The notes under the pieces are model-generated. The model searched no databases, was not told the origin of the DNA, and saw nothing but the letters and a program-made list of their open reading frames with translations. The translations under genes were made by a program, and so were the position numbers. Below are positions 16,731-24,593 of a stretch of DNA of 26,153 nucleotides, in pieces. The first letter of the stretch is position 1. The number at the start of each line of letters is the position of its first letter. Origin of the DNA: Alphaproteobacteria bacterium (lineage in GTDB: Bacteria > Pseudomonadota > Alphaproteobacteria > SHVP01); contig JAPKDI010000002.1 in the NCBI GenBank assembly GCA_026421105.1, forward strand, positions 1 through 26,153, given 5' to 3'.

Positions 16731-17903
16731 ATGATGACTCATTTGCGCTTCGGCACTTTTATTCCGCCGATCCATCCGGTCGACGAAAACCCAACGTTGT
16801 GTATCGAACGCGATATGCAAACTGTCGAGCACCTCGATGCGCTGGGCTACGACGAGGCCTGGATCGGCGAACACCATTCGGCGGGTACTGAACTCATTGC
16901 CTCTCCCGAACTGGTTTTGGCTGTCCTCGGAGATCGCACAAAACGTATTCGTCTCGGTACGGGGGTCTCGTCGCTGCCCTACCACCATCCCCTGATCTTG
17001 GCCGACCGGATGATGCAGTTGCACCACATGACCCGCGGCCGCGCGATGATGGGAGCTGGCCCAGGCGCGTTGGTGTCCGACGCAAAGGCGTTGGGGATCA
17101 CCCCAGAACGTCAGCGCGATATGATGGACGAGTCTCTCGATGTCATCATGCGACTCTTTCGCGGTGAGACCGTCACGATGAAGACCGATTGGTTCGAACT
17201 CAATGAGGCGCGCCTTCAGTTAAAGCCCTACGCCAACGAACCGATCGAAATCGCCACTGCCAGCGTATTCACGCCGTCCGGTGCCCGCTCAGCCGGCCGC
17301 TTTGGTACCGGATTGATGGCGATGGGCGGCACGTCGTCCGAGGGCATCGCGGCTGCAACCCGCAACTGGAATATTGCTACCGAAACGGGCGCCAAAAACG
17401 GCCATACAATGGCGCGGCGCGATTGGCGACTGGTCGGGTTGATCCACATTGCGGAAACTCGCGAGCAAGCCTTCGCCAATGTCCGTTACGGGATCGATGA
17501 GTGGATTCAATATTTCGACGACGTCGCCACTCACCCGATGGTGCCACCCGAGGGAAAAGGCGACCCGGCGGAACATCTCGTGAGCGCTGGCCGCGCAGTC
17601 ATCGGCGATCCAAGCGACGCGATCCAGCAGATAGAAAAGCTCCAGAATGAAACTGGCGGTTTTGGCTGCTATTTGCTGGTTGACCACGCCTGGGCGCGTT
17701 TCGAGGACAAGCTCAAATCATACGAATTGTTTGCTCGTCACGTCATGCCACACTTCCAAGGTCACAACACCCAGCGCCGCGATTCGTACAACTGGGTGCG
17801 GGATAGCCAGGATGATTTCAAGGGTTCGGCCCGCCGTGCCCAGCAGGTCATCATCGATCGTCAGGCGGCGGAAGAGGGCGAAAAGAGCGACGCAGCGGAT
17901 TAG
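16731..17903 (+). CDS. LLM-class flavin-dependent monooxygenase (limonene monooxygenase/LuxA-like)
   Basis: This 390-residue member of the bacterial luciferase-like family uses FMNH2 or F420-type reduced flavin to oxygenate or oxidise an organic substrate. The TIM-barrel landmarks are FGTFIPPIHP at the start, LGYDEAWIGEHHSAGTELIA (His-His pair near 50), RIRLGTGVSSLPYHHPLILA, and RGRAMMGAGPGALVSDAKALG. They most resemble the limonene 1,2-monooxygenase-like branch, which also shares the charged C-terminal tail. ATG 16731 or 16734 is chosen from the GGGAGG ribosome site; the second gives better spacing. A separate flavin reductase is not in the window, although the PaiB-like FMN protein lies 5 kb away. 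It converges on an aldo/keto reductase gene 14 bases downstream. Confidence 0.93.
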   Translation: MMTHLRFGTFIPPIHPVDENPTLCIERDMQTVEHLDALGYDEAWIGEHHSAGTELIASPELVLAVLGDRTKRIRLGTGVSSLPYHHPLILADRMMQLHHMTRGRAMMGAGPGALVSDAKALGITPERQRDMMDESLDVIMRLFRGETVTMKTDWFELNEARLQLKPYANEPIEIATASVFTPSGARSAGRFGTGLMAMGGTSSEGIAAATRNWNIATETGAKNGHTMARRDWRLVGLIHIAETREQAFANVRYGIDEWIQYFDDVATHPMVPPEGKGDPAEHLVSAGRAVIGDPSDAIQQIEKLQNETGGFGCYLLVDHAWARFEDKLKSYELFARHVMPHFQGHNTQRRDSYNWVRDSQDDFKGSARRAQQVIIDRQAAEEGEKSDAAD

Positions 17904-17917
17904 CCGGTCAAAAGACT

Positions 17918-18862
17918 TCACGCACCCGCCGTGATTGTGTCGATCTCCGCCATATCTGTCGCGCTTAGCGTCCAGCCCACGGCTGCGGCGTTCTGGCTCA
18001 CCTGATCGGGCCGCGTCGCGCCGGCGATCACGCTGGACACGTTGGGTCGCGCCGCCAGCCAGGCAAAGGCAAGCTCCAGCAAAGACCGGCCGTATTTCTT
18101 TGCAAAGGCCTCCAGTGCTTCAACGATGTCCCAGTTCTTCTCGGTCATGTAGCGCTCGGCAAGCTTTGGCATGTTGGCCATACGCGTACCTTTTGGCGGG
18201 GGGTTCGCACGGGTGTATTTGCCTGTCAGGAATCCGCTGGCCAGGGGGAAGTAGGGTAGCAAGCCTAAGTCGCGTCGCGTGATCGCGGACAGCAGGTCGC
18301 CATCAATGTCACGCGCCAACAAACTGTAATGATCTTGGCACGACACGAACCCAGCCCACCCATTGCCCGTGGCAGCATCCTGGGCTTCATCGAGTTGGTC
18401 TGCTGAATAGTTCGAGCTGCCGATATGGCGCACCTTACCCTGTTTGATCAGATCATCGAGCGCGCTCATCGTTTCGCCAGGGGGCGCATCGGCGTCGGGT
18501 TGGTGCACCTGATAGAGGTCGATCCAATCCGTCTTGAGCCGCTTCAGGCTCGCTTCGCAGGCTTTCACGATGTAGGCGCGCGATGCACCGCGCATGGCCG
18601 GATCATCGCTCATTGGCATCGCAAACTTAGTGGCAAGAATGATGTCTTTGCGCCGGTCGCCCATCACCTCTCCGAGGCAATCTTCCGAGCCACCCCGGTT
18701 GCCATAGACGTCCGCTGTATCGAAGAAGTTGATGCCCAAATCCAGTGCGCGGTCGACCACGGCGCGGGTTTCATCTACGTCGATCCGACCACCGAAATTA
18801 TTGCAACCCAAACCAACCAACGAGACCGACAGGCCCGACGGACCCAAAGTGCGATGTTCCAC
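17918..18862 (-). CDS. Aldo/keto reductase
   Basis: This is a complete 314-residue NADPH-dependent aldo/keto reductase. The catalytic tetrad is visible: Asp48 and Tyr53 in FFDTADVYGNRGGSE, Lys79 in ILATKFAMP, and His120 in DLYQVHQPD. The C-terminal cofactor region VSSVIAGATRPDQVSQN is intact. The frame is open to a TTG at 18877, but that codon lies within the ribosome site GGGAGGA (18869-18875, - strand). GTG 18862, six bases later, gives the standard N-terminus MEHRTLGPSG and is the better start. An ATG between them is out of frame. The gene converges with the LLM monooxygenase. The carbonyl substrate cannot be inferred. Confidence 0.94.
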   Translation of the reverse strand: MEHRTLGPSGLSVSLVGLGCNNFGGRIDVDETRAVVDRALDLGINFFDTADVYGNRGGSEDCLGEVMGDRRKDIILATKFAMPMSDDPAMRGASRAYIVKACEASLKRLKTDWIDLYQVHQPDADAPPGETMSALDDLIKQGKVRHIGSSNYSADQLDEAQDAATGNGWAGFVSCQDHYSLLARDIDGDLLSAITRRDLGLLPYFPLASGFLTGKYTRANPPPKGTRMANMPKLAERYMTEKNWDIVEALEAFAKKYGRSLLELAFAWLAARPNVSSVIAGATRPDQVSQNAAAVGWTLSATDMAEIDTITAGA

Positions 18863-18940
18863 GACATGTCCTCCCAATGAAAACCTGTGCCTATTATCTT
18901 TAGCTGGTGCGGCGATGTCACCAAACTGTCCGTTGTTGCG

Positions 18941-19153
18941 CTATTGGGTGGTCAGCAATATCCGGCCAAAAAACCCACGGCTCTCCATCAGACGATGGGC
19001 GTCCGTGGCTTTGGCCAGTGAGAATACGGTATCAAGTGGGGGGGTAACGCCAATATAGTGGACTCCGACCAGCCCCTCGCCCGACGCTGGTTTGGGTACA
19101 GCAAGGTCGCGGTACGTCAGAACCTCTAGACCGCCAAACTGAACGGCTTTTAC
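18941..19153 (-). pseudogene. Quinone oxidoreductase remnant with start lost and middle deleted
   Basis: Seventy codons join the first about 36 residues of a zeta-crystallin-like NADPH:quinone oxidoreductase (KAVQFGGLEVLTYRDLAVP ... VHYIGV) directly to its last about 34 (TPPLDTVFSLAKATDAHRL ... GFFGRILLTT). The junction is near 19046. A full family member has about 325 residues, so the entire Rossmann and catalytic core is missing in an in-frame deletion. The expected start codon is GTA at 19151-19153, probably a mutated ATG or GTG, four bases or less after the stop of the CoA-ligase gene, with which it was presumably co-transcribed. No function is expected. Confidence 0.75.
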
Positions 19154-19154
19154 G

Positions 19155-20792
19155 TTAGCGATCGCGCAGCTTAAATCGTTGTACCTTGCCGGTCTGTGTC
19201 TTGGGTAGCGTGGCAACGAAAGCAATCGCCCGCGGATACTTGTAAGGCGCGATCTCAGCCTTGACGTGATCTTGCAGTGCCTTGGTCAACGCCGCATCAC
19301 CGACCGCATCGCCCTTCAGCACAATATGGGCTTTGACAATCTGGCCGCGATCGGTGTCCGGTGCACCAACTACAGCACACTCCTGCACTGCCGGATGGGT
19401 CAGCAACGCGTTCTCCACCTCGGGCCCCGCAATGTTGTAGCCAGCCGAAATAATCATGTCATCGGCGCGCGCGACGTAATGCAAATACCCGTCATCGTCC
19501 TGTCGGTACACATCGCCGGTCAAATTCCACCCGTCGAGCACATAGCCCTTTTGCCGTTCTGGGTCTGCCAAATAGCGGCACCCGGTTGGGCCGCGCACGG
19601 CGAGGCGTCCTTCATTGCCCGGCGGCAACGGCGCACCTTCAGCATCGATCAGTCGCGCCTCATATCCTGGAATGGCTTTGCCGGTCGCGCCCGGTCGAAT
19701 GGAGTCGCCGGACGCGGATACAAAAATGTGCAGCAACTCGGTCGCGCCTAAACCATCAACTAGTGCAATCCCTGTGGCCTCTTTCCAAGCTTCCCACGTG
19801 GCACGTGGTAAATGCTCGCCCGCCGACACACAAACCTTCAGGCTCGACAAGTCGTGGTCACCGACCTTCCCTAGCATCGCCCGATACGCCGTCGGTGCCG
19901 TGTAAATTCCGGTACACCGGTGCTGTGCGATGGTTTCCAGCATGGTGTCGGGGTCAAGGCGCTCAACCATCACCGATGAGGCGCCATAGCGCATAGGAAA
20001 CACCACCAACGCGCCGAGCCCGAACGTGAACGCCAGGGGCGGGGAGCCCGCAAAGACATCATCCCGCGTTATTGAGATCACCTGCTTAGGAAACAGATCG
20101 GCGATAGCCAAAACATCGCGGTGAAAATGGATCGTGCCCTTCGAGCCGCCTGTCGTCCCCGAGGTAAACGCGATCAACGCCACATCATCCGCCGCAGTGT
20201 CGACCGTTTCAAATGTGTCTGACTTTGCCGCCATGGCGCTTTCCAGCGCGGTATCACCCCGACCGTCGGCGCTAAAGTGCATCACCGTGTGCAAGTAAGG
20301 CGTCTCCGCGCGCGCAGTGTCGAGTTCGTCAGCCAACGCCATATCGCACAAGGCGTGGCTCACCTGAGCCTTCTTAATAAGCGGCACCAGTTCGCCAGAT
20401 CGCAGCATCGGCATGGTCGTCACGCAAATGCCGCCCGCTTTGAGAACACCAAACCACGCCGCCACAAGCATTGGATTGTTGGGTGCGCGGAGCAGCACGC
20501 GATTGCCCGGCACCACACCACTGTCCGAAACCAGAACATTAGCGATTTGGTTGGCACGCGCCTGCAGTTCGGCATAGCTCCAGGTCCCGTCGCCGAAATG
20601 TAGCGCGGGCCGGCCACCGAACCCGGCAGCGACATGAAGATCCAGGAGATCGTGGGCAACATTGATTTGCCCGGGGTAGGCAGCGAGTTCGGGCACGGCA
20701 CCATAGTCCATATCGGGCCATAGCGCTCGCTGTGGCAGGTTGTCGCGCGCAAAAGTATCGCGGTGGGCACTTTTGCCAGTCGGCTGAAACAT
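19155..20792 (-). CDS. 2-aminobenzoate-CoA ligase-like AMP-forming enzyme
   Basis: This 545-residue adenylate-forming ligase belongs to the benzoate/2-aminobenzoate-CoA ligase branch. The N-terminus SAHRDTFARDNLPQRALWPD is characteristic of anthranilate-CoA ligases. The phosphate loop is FTSGTTGGSKG (209-219). The segments SLKVCVSAGEHLPRATWEAW and DGLGATELLHIFVSA are typical of this branch, and the catalytic Lys536 is in KTQTGKVQRFKLRD. It should form an aryl-CoA thioester with ATP and CoA; the precise aryl acid is inferred only from family resemblance. ATG 20792 is preferred over the adjoining GTG because GAGGGAGG lies just upstream. The stop of a degraded upstream frame overlaps this ATG (TGATG). 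A quinone oxidoreductase remnant follows directly. Confidence 0.9.
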   Translation of the reverse strand: MFQPTGKSAHRDTFARDNLPQRALWPDMDYGAVPELAAYPGQINVAHDLLDLHVAAGFGGRPALHFGDGTWSYAELQARANQIANVLVSDSGVVPGNRVLLRAPNNPMLVAAWFGVLKAGGICVTTMPMLRSGELVPLIKKAQVSHALCDMALADELDTARAETPYLHTVMHFSADGRGDTALESAMAAKSDTFETVDTAADDVALIAFTSGTTGGSKGTIHFHRDVLAIADLFPKQVISITRDDVFAGSPPLAFTFGLGALVVFPMRYGASSVMVERLDPDTMLETIAQHRCTGIYTAPTAYRAMLGKVGDHDLSSLKVCVSAGEHLPRATWEAWKEATGIALVDGLGATELLHIFVSASGDSIRPGATGKAIPGYEARLIDAEGAPLPPGNEGRLAVRGPTGCRYLADPERQKGYVLDGWNLTGDVYRQDDDGYLHYVARADDMIISAGYNIAGPEVENALLTHPAVQECAVVGAPDTDRGQIVKAHIVLKGDAVGDAALTKALQDHVKAEIAPYKYPRAIAFVATLPKTQTGKVQRFKLRDR

Positions 20793-21020
20793 CACCCCTC
20801 CCTCACAAGCGCCAATTGTGCCCTGCGGATGGGATCGCGCGCAATCCAGGTTCGCGAGAGTGGGTCCGTTGGCGCAGACAACTCAGGGCCTGGCGTCCGC
20901 TTGCCGTTCGCTTTCGAACGCGTCGCGTCGGCAAGTGAGGCGGGCGACACTGGTGCCCGTACCGGTAATCACACACTCCTCGGCAATGGCGCGAATGCGT
21001 TCATCGAGCCCGTCCACGTC
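20792..21020 (-). pseudogene. Frameshifted coding relic upstream of the aryl-CoA ligase
   Basis: The 430-base gap between the two CoA-ligase genes has no intact gene. On the - strand one frame reads LDERIRAIAEECVITGTGTS and then degenerates. From about 20968 another frame continues as PASLADATRSKANGKRTPG and ends TWIARDPIRRAQLALVREG with a TGA overlapping the ligase ATG. The translated texture and the stop-start overlap suggest the 3' part of a real gene that suffered a frameshift near 20955. I do not recognise the family. The rest of the gap up to 21218 shows nothing convincing. Confidence 0.35.
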
Positions 21021-21218
21021 TGACGCCAAATGCCAGCACCCTCTGCTGCCCGCGGGCCAAGCGACCGGTCGCGATGGGGCCTACTCAAAGGCCAATAGCG
21101 AAGGCACTGGGTACAAGTGAGTGTGTTCTCATGAGACCTGTCCATCGGCTGATGCCCCTGGTGCATACAGTGCGCCCGCGCCTATGTCCGTGACATCAAT
21201 CACTATCAAGCAGCAACG

Positions 21219-22727
21219 CTAATCAGAGAACGTCTCACCAAAAGTGTCGCGGAGCAGGTTTTTACGTACCTTGCCCATCGCATTGCGAGGCAGAGTATCA
21301 ACAAAGAAGACGCGCTTAGGCCGTTTGAAGCGCGCCAATTTGCCGTCCAGTGCAGCCACCACAAGTGCCTCGTCGACTGTTTCATCCGTGCGCGTGACCA
21401 CGGCGACCACCGCCTCACCAAAATCTTGGTGTGGCACGCCGATTACAGCACTCTCCTCAATGCCGGATATTGCGTCGATTTCGGTCTCGACCTCTTTGGG
21501 GTAAACGTTCAGCCCGCCACTGATGATCAAATCCTTGGCCCGCCCGACCAGTGATACACGTCCGTCGCTGCCGATGGTCGCGACGTCGCCGGTCCGAAAA
21601 TAGCCGTCTGCCGTCATGTCTTCCGCGGTCTTTTCCGGCTTGCGCCAATAGCCTTTGAACAAGTTGGGTCCGCGGACCTCAAGCCCGCCAACCTCGTCGG
21701 TTGGCAAGGGCGTACCCGCCTCGTCTGTCACACGAACGGTTACATCGGGTAACGGATAGCCAACGGTACCAGCGATCCGGTCGCCCTCTAGTGGGTTGGA
21801 GGTGATCATCCCTGCCTCAGTCATCCCATAGCGCTCAAGAATGGCGTGGCCGGTGCGCGCCTCAAACGCAGCAAACGTCTCAGGCAACAGCGGTGCTGAA
21901 CCACTGACGAACAAACGAATCGACGCACAGGCCGCAACATCAAACGCCGTCTCCCTCAGCAAGCGCGTGTAAAAAGTTGGCACCCCCATCATCACGGAGG
22001 CCTGCGGTAGCAGCGCAACGACGGTCTTGGATTCGAACGTCTCCAGAAAAATCATTGATGAACCGTTCAGCACCGCGCAGTGCGTCGCCACAAACAGGCC
22101 ATGCACGTGATAGATCGGGAGCGCGTGCAACAAAACGTCACCCGGTACGAATCCCCAAATCTTGTGTAGCGCGAGCGCGTTGGAGGTGAGGTTGCCGTGC
22201 GTCAGCATTGCGCCTTTAGGTCGCCCCGTCGTGCCGCTAGTGTAGATGATCGAGGCGAGATCATCCGTCGCAAGGTCATGCGTCGTAAATGCGGTATCTT
22301 CGTAAGTGGCACTCGCATCGATCAGCGATCCCGTGCCGTCCGCATTCAACGTTTGCAGCGAAGTTTCGCCGATCGCACTGGCGATAGTTTTCGCTGCGGT
22401 TTCGGACGTGACAAACAGACGTGGCGCCGCGTCGTCCACGAAATAGCGAATCTCCTCAGCCTCATAGCCCGTGTTCAGTGGCAGAAAAACGAGCCCGGCC
22501 TTGAGGCACGCAAAGTACAGAAATAGCGCCTCGGGCGATTTATCAACCTGTACGGCAATCCGGTCCCCGGGGGTCGCACCGAAAGCGGTCAAATAATTTG
22601 CGAACTGGTCGGTCCAGCGCCTGGCGTTGGCATATGAAAAGGTGCCCCGTGTCGGGCTGTCGATGAAGGGCGCGGCGTGATCGGCGGGAAACCGGCTCTC
22701 AAACAGTGAAAAAATGTTGCCGGTCAC
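21219..22727 (-). CDS. matB: Malonyl-CoA synthetase (MatB-like)
   Basis: This 502-residue adenylate-forming enzyme closely follows Rhodopseudomonas-type MatB from end to end. Shared landmarks are QVDKSPEALFLYFACLKAG, the phosphate loop YTSGTTGRPKGAML (162-175), LLHALPIYHVHGLFVATH, VPTFYTRLL, IRLFVSGSAPLL, LERYGMTEAGMITSNP, DLIISGGLNVYPKEVE, and the catalytic Lys486 in LPRNAMGKVRKNLLRDT. It should convert malonate or methylmalonate plus CoA and ATP to the acyl-CoA in the cytoplasm. The frame is open to 22775; GTG 22727 is chosen because AGGGAG lies six bases upstream and it yields the MatB N-terminus. No malonyl-CoA decarboxylase (MatA) is present nearby, so acyl-CoA may serve another purpose. 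Confidence 0.88.
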   Translation of the reverse strand: MTGNIFSLFESRFPADHAAPFIDSPTRGTFSYANARRWTDQFANYLTAFGATPGDRIAVQVDKSPEALFLYFACLKAGLVFLPLNTGYEAEEIRYFVDDAAPRLFVTSETAAKTIASAIGETSLQTLNADGTGSLIDASATYEDTAFTTHDLATDDLASIIYTSGTTGRPKGAMLTHGNLTSNALALHKIWGFVPGDVLLHALPIYHVHGLFVATHCAVLNGSSMIFLETFESKTVVALLPQASVMMGVPTFYTRLLRETAFDVAACASIRLFVSGSAPLLPETFAAFEARTGHAILERYGMTEAGMITSNPLEGDRIAGTVGYPLPDVTVRVTDEAGTPLPTDEVGGLEVRGPNLFKGYWRKPEKTAEDMTADGYFRTGDVATIGSDGRVSLVGRAKDLIISGGLNVYPKEVETEIDAISGIEESAVIGVPHQDFGEAVVAVVTRTDETVDEALVVAALDGKLARFKRPKRVFFVDTLPRNAMGKVRKNLLRDTFGETFSD

Positions 22728-22868
22728 ATGTAGCTCCCTGGGCCTGGCGCCCAAAATCGGCCTGCATGGTGGCATTCGGTGCCGGTCGCGCCAAGGGTGC
22801 TGCCCGGTCCGCGTGCCGAGGTGCCGTGCGTCGTCACGCGATCGGCCAGGCAGGGATAGGATAGGGGG
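22728..22868. other. Divergent intergenic region between matB-like gene and MDR relic
   Basis: These 141 bases separate the - strand MatB-like gene from the + strand dehydrogenase relic and must carry the matB-like promoter. I found no convincing -35/-10 pair, operator palindrome or RNA element. Confidence 0.35.
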
Positions 22869-23112
22869 ATGAAGGCAGCGCTCCTCTAGGGACCGGAAGA
22901 CCTGCGGGTGATCGACGCACCGGAACCCGAACCAGGACCGGACGATGTCCGTACGTGTCGTCAGCTTAGCGCCCTACGACACCGACCTTGGCGTCTACCT
23001 CAATCGCGGCGGACGTTACCCTCAGCCCTATCCCGTTGGTATCGGTGCGGACTTTTCTGGCATCGTCGACAAGGTTGGCGTCAATGTGGACGGCTGGCAG
23101 GCCGACGCGTAA
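22869..23112 (+). pseudogene. Remnant of a medium-chain alcohol dehydrogenase N-terminus
   Basis: Starting at ATG 22869 the sequence reads MKAALL, a TAG stop at 22887-22889, then GPEDLRVIDAPEPEPGPDDV. A frame change near 22950 follows, and the text continues as VRVVSLAPYDTDLGVYLNRG and YPVGIGADFSGIVDKVG, ending at TAA 23110. This is the GroES-like N-terminal domain of a zinc-type medium-chain dehydrogenase/reductase. The remaining about 250 residues, including the NAD(P)-binding domain, are gone. With a premature stop, a frameshift and a truncation it is a clear pseudogene. The frame that extends from 22908 into the PaiB-like gene is partly this remnant and not a true N-terminal extension. 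Confidence 0.8.
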
Positions 23113-23181
23113 TGCGGGAGGCCAATAGCGTGGAGCGAGTCGTTAATGGCGCGGGCAGGGCTGGTCATACAGGCCTAAAGT

Positions 23182-23210
23182 TTGACGCGAGAATGCTGCC
23201 ATCCTATCAG
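23182..23210 (+). promoter_or_regulatory. Putative sigma-70 promoter of the PaiB-like gene
   Basis: TTGACG (23182-23187) and TATCAG (23205-23210) are separated by 17 bases, matching the -35 box in five and the -10 box in four of six positions. The pair sits about 40 bases before ATG 23253, after the dehydrogenase relic. This is a by-eye match only. Confidence 0.35.
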
Positions 23211-23252
23211 AGCAAGAGATCGCGGTATCCCGCCGCCCGGGGAAGAACGCCG

Positions 23253-23885
23253 ATGTATACGCCCAAACCTTTTGCCTTCCCCACCGATCACGAGGCGGTA
23301 GTGCACGCCATCATTGCCGACAACCCCTTCGCGGCCATGGTGCTGACCGGCGCCGACTGGCTCGAGGCCGTGCATATTCCGTTTCTCCGTGATCCCATGC
23401 GCGGACCGCACGGCACGCTGCGTGCCCATGTCGCGCGCGCCAATCCAGTCTGGAAGCACTTCGGCAACGAAGCGGCCATGGTCATTTTCTGGGGCCCGCA
23501 TGCGTATGTGTCGCCTGATTGGTACGTATCCGAGGGGCTGGTGCCGACCTGGAACTACGTCGCGGTTCACGCGTACGGCGTGCCACAGATTGTCGATGAT
23601 ATTGATCAAGTTGCCACGCTGTTAGCCGACCTCAGCGCGGCCAGCGAACAGCCGCTCGCGCCCAAACCGCCGTGGACAATGGACCGCGTCCCGGCGGCCC
23701 AGCGCACGGCGCTGATGCACGGCATCGTCGCTTTTGAAATTCCCATCACACAGCTCGAAGCCAAGCAAAAGCTCAGCCAGAACCGCATGCCTGAAGATGT
23801 CGCAGGCGTTGCGAGCGGCCTACGCGCGACTGGTGGTGACTACAACACCACCGTCGCCGACCTGATGGTAAAGGCCGCGCGCTAA
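23253..23885 (+). CDS. PaiB-like FMN-binding protein
   Basis: This 210-residue protein matches the PaiB/FMN-binding negative transcriptional regulator family, a split-barrel flavin-binding fold. Landmarks are MYTPKPFAFPTDHEAVVHAI at the start, GPHGTLRAHVARANPVWKHF, AMVIFWGPHAYVSPDWYVS, VPTWNYVAVHAYG, and the tail IVAFEIPITQLEAKQKLSQN. The length is normal. The frame extends upstream to 22908, but that part covers a dehydrogenase relic; ATG 23253 with GGGAAGA a few bases before it is the real start. Despite the family name, many members probably act as flavin-linked oxidoreductases, so a regulatory role is not assured. It converges on a - strand gene 4 bases downstream. Confidence 0.9.
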   Translation: MYTPKPFAFPTDHEAVVHAIIADNPFAAMVLTGADWLEAVHIPFLRDPMRGPHGTLRAHVARANPVWKHFGNEAAMVIFWGPHAYVSPDWYVSEGLVPTWNYVAVHAYGVPQIVDDIDQVATLLADLSAASEQPLAPKPPWTMDRVPAAQRTALMHGIVAFEIPITQLEAKQKLSQNRMPEDVAGVASGLRATGGDYNTTVADLMVKAAR

Positions 23886-23889
23886 ACCG

Positions 23890-24591
23890 CTACTGCCCGC
23901 GCTTGTCCATGCCGTAGACGAACCGGTACAGCCCGATCTCGGGTGCATCCGTCACGCCCTGCGCTTTCAGTACATCAGGGCCAAACGCGGCCTGGGCAGC
24001 TTCACGGACGATTTGATCGGTACTTGCTTCAATTACGGCAAGCCATTCGACCTTCTCCAGCACGGGCATGGCCCCACCCAACGCGCGTGCCTTGGCGCCC
24101 GTAGCATTCGCGGCATCGAGCATGTTTTCGGCAAGGCTGACGCCCACCACGCCCTGCTGTTTGATCATCGGCGCAAACACTGCATCACGCAGGTGGGTGC
24201 GCAGCGTGTTCTGCCCGGCCGTGTCCTGCGGCGGGTAGAAACGCACCGCAGCGACTGCCCCGCCAACACCATGCATCATGTCGATCGTGATCCGCGCGGT
24301 CATGCGGTTCAGCACTGCCAGTTGCGGGATCACCTTGAGACTCCACTCCGTCTGATTTCCGACGCGTTCGAGATAGCCCTCGCCGGTCAAAACAGAATGG
24401 CTTTCGGTTTCGTAGGTCGCGAAATACTCGACCTTGGCGTCGACCGCATCATAGAACCGCGATCGGTAAAAGCCTGGGGTGTCCAACGCACGCTCATCAA
24501 TATGCTCGCGCACAAACCACTCGCGCAACTCTGAATCGAATCCGGGATTAGTTTCGGTCCACGAAACCAGCATGCCTTTGTCGTCAGCCAT
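23890..24591 (-). CDS. Unrecognised protein with dimeric alpha/beta-barrel-like character
   Basis: This is a complete 233-residue cytoplasmic protein of unrecognised function. The opening GMLVSWTETNPGFDSELREW followed by REHIDERALDTPGFYRSRFY resembles the ferredoxin-like dimeric barrels found in EthD or DUF4286-like proteins. A second half with similar strand-helix texture (about 110-225) suggests two such units. No signal peptide, metal motif or nucleotide site is visible. It begins two bases after the stop of the gene at 24594-25307, so the two are almost certainly co-expressed. Confidence 0.8.
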   Translation of the reverse strand: MADDKGMLVSWTETNPGFDSELREWFVREHIDERALDTPGFYRSRFYDAVDAKVEYFATYETESHSVLTGEGYLERVGNQTEWSLKVIPQLAVLNRMTARITIDMMHGVGGAVAAVRFYPPQDTAGQNTLRTHLRDAVFAPMIKQQGVVGVSLAENMLDAANATGAKARALGGAMPVLEKVEWLAVIEASTDQIVREAAQAAFGPDVLKAQGVTDAPEIGLYRFVYGMDKRGQ

Positions 24592-24593
24592 CT

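Noticed and set aside
20969..21166. 65-codon frame on the - strand in the gap between the two CoA ligases
   Set aside because: No ribosome site or family resemblance, and a different frame has the protein-like text.
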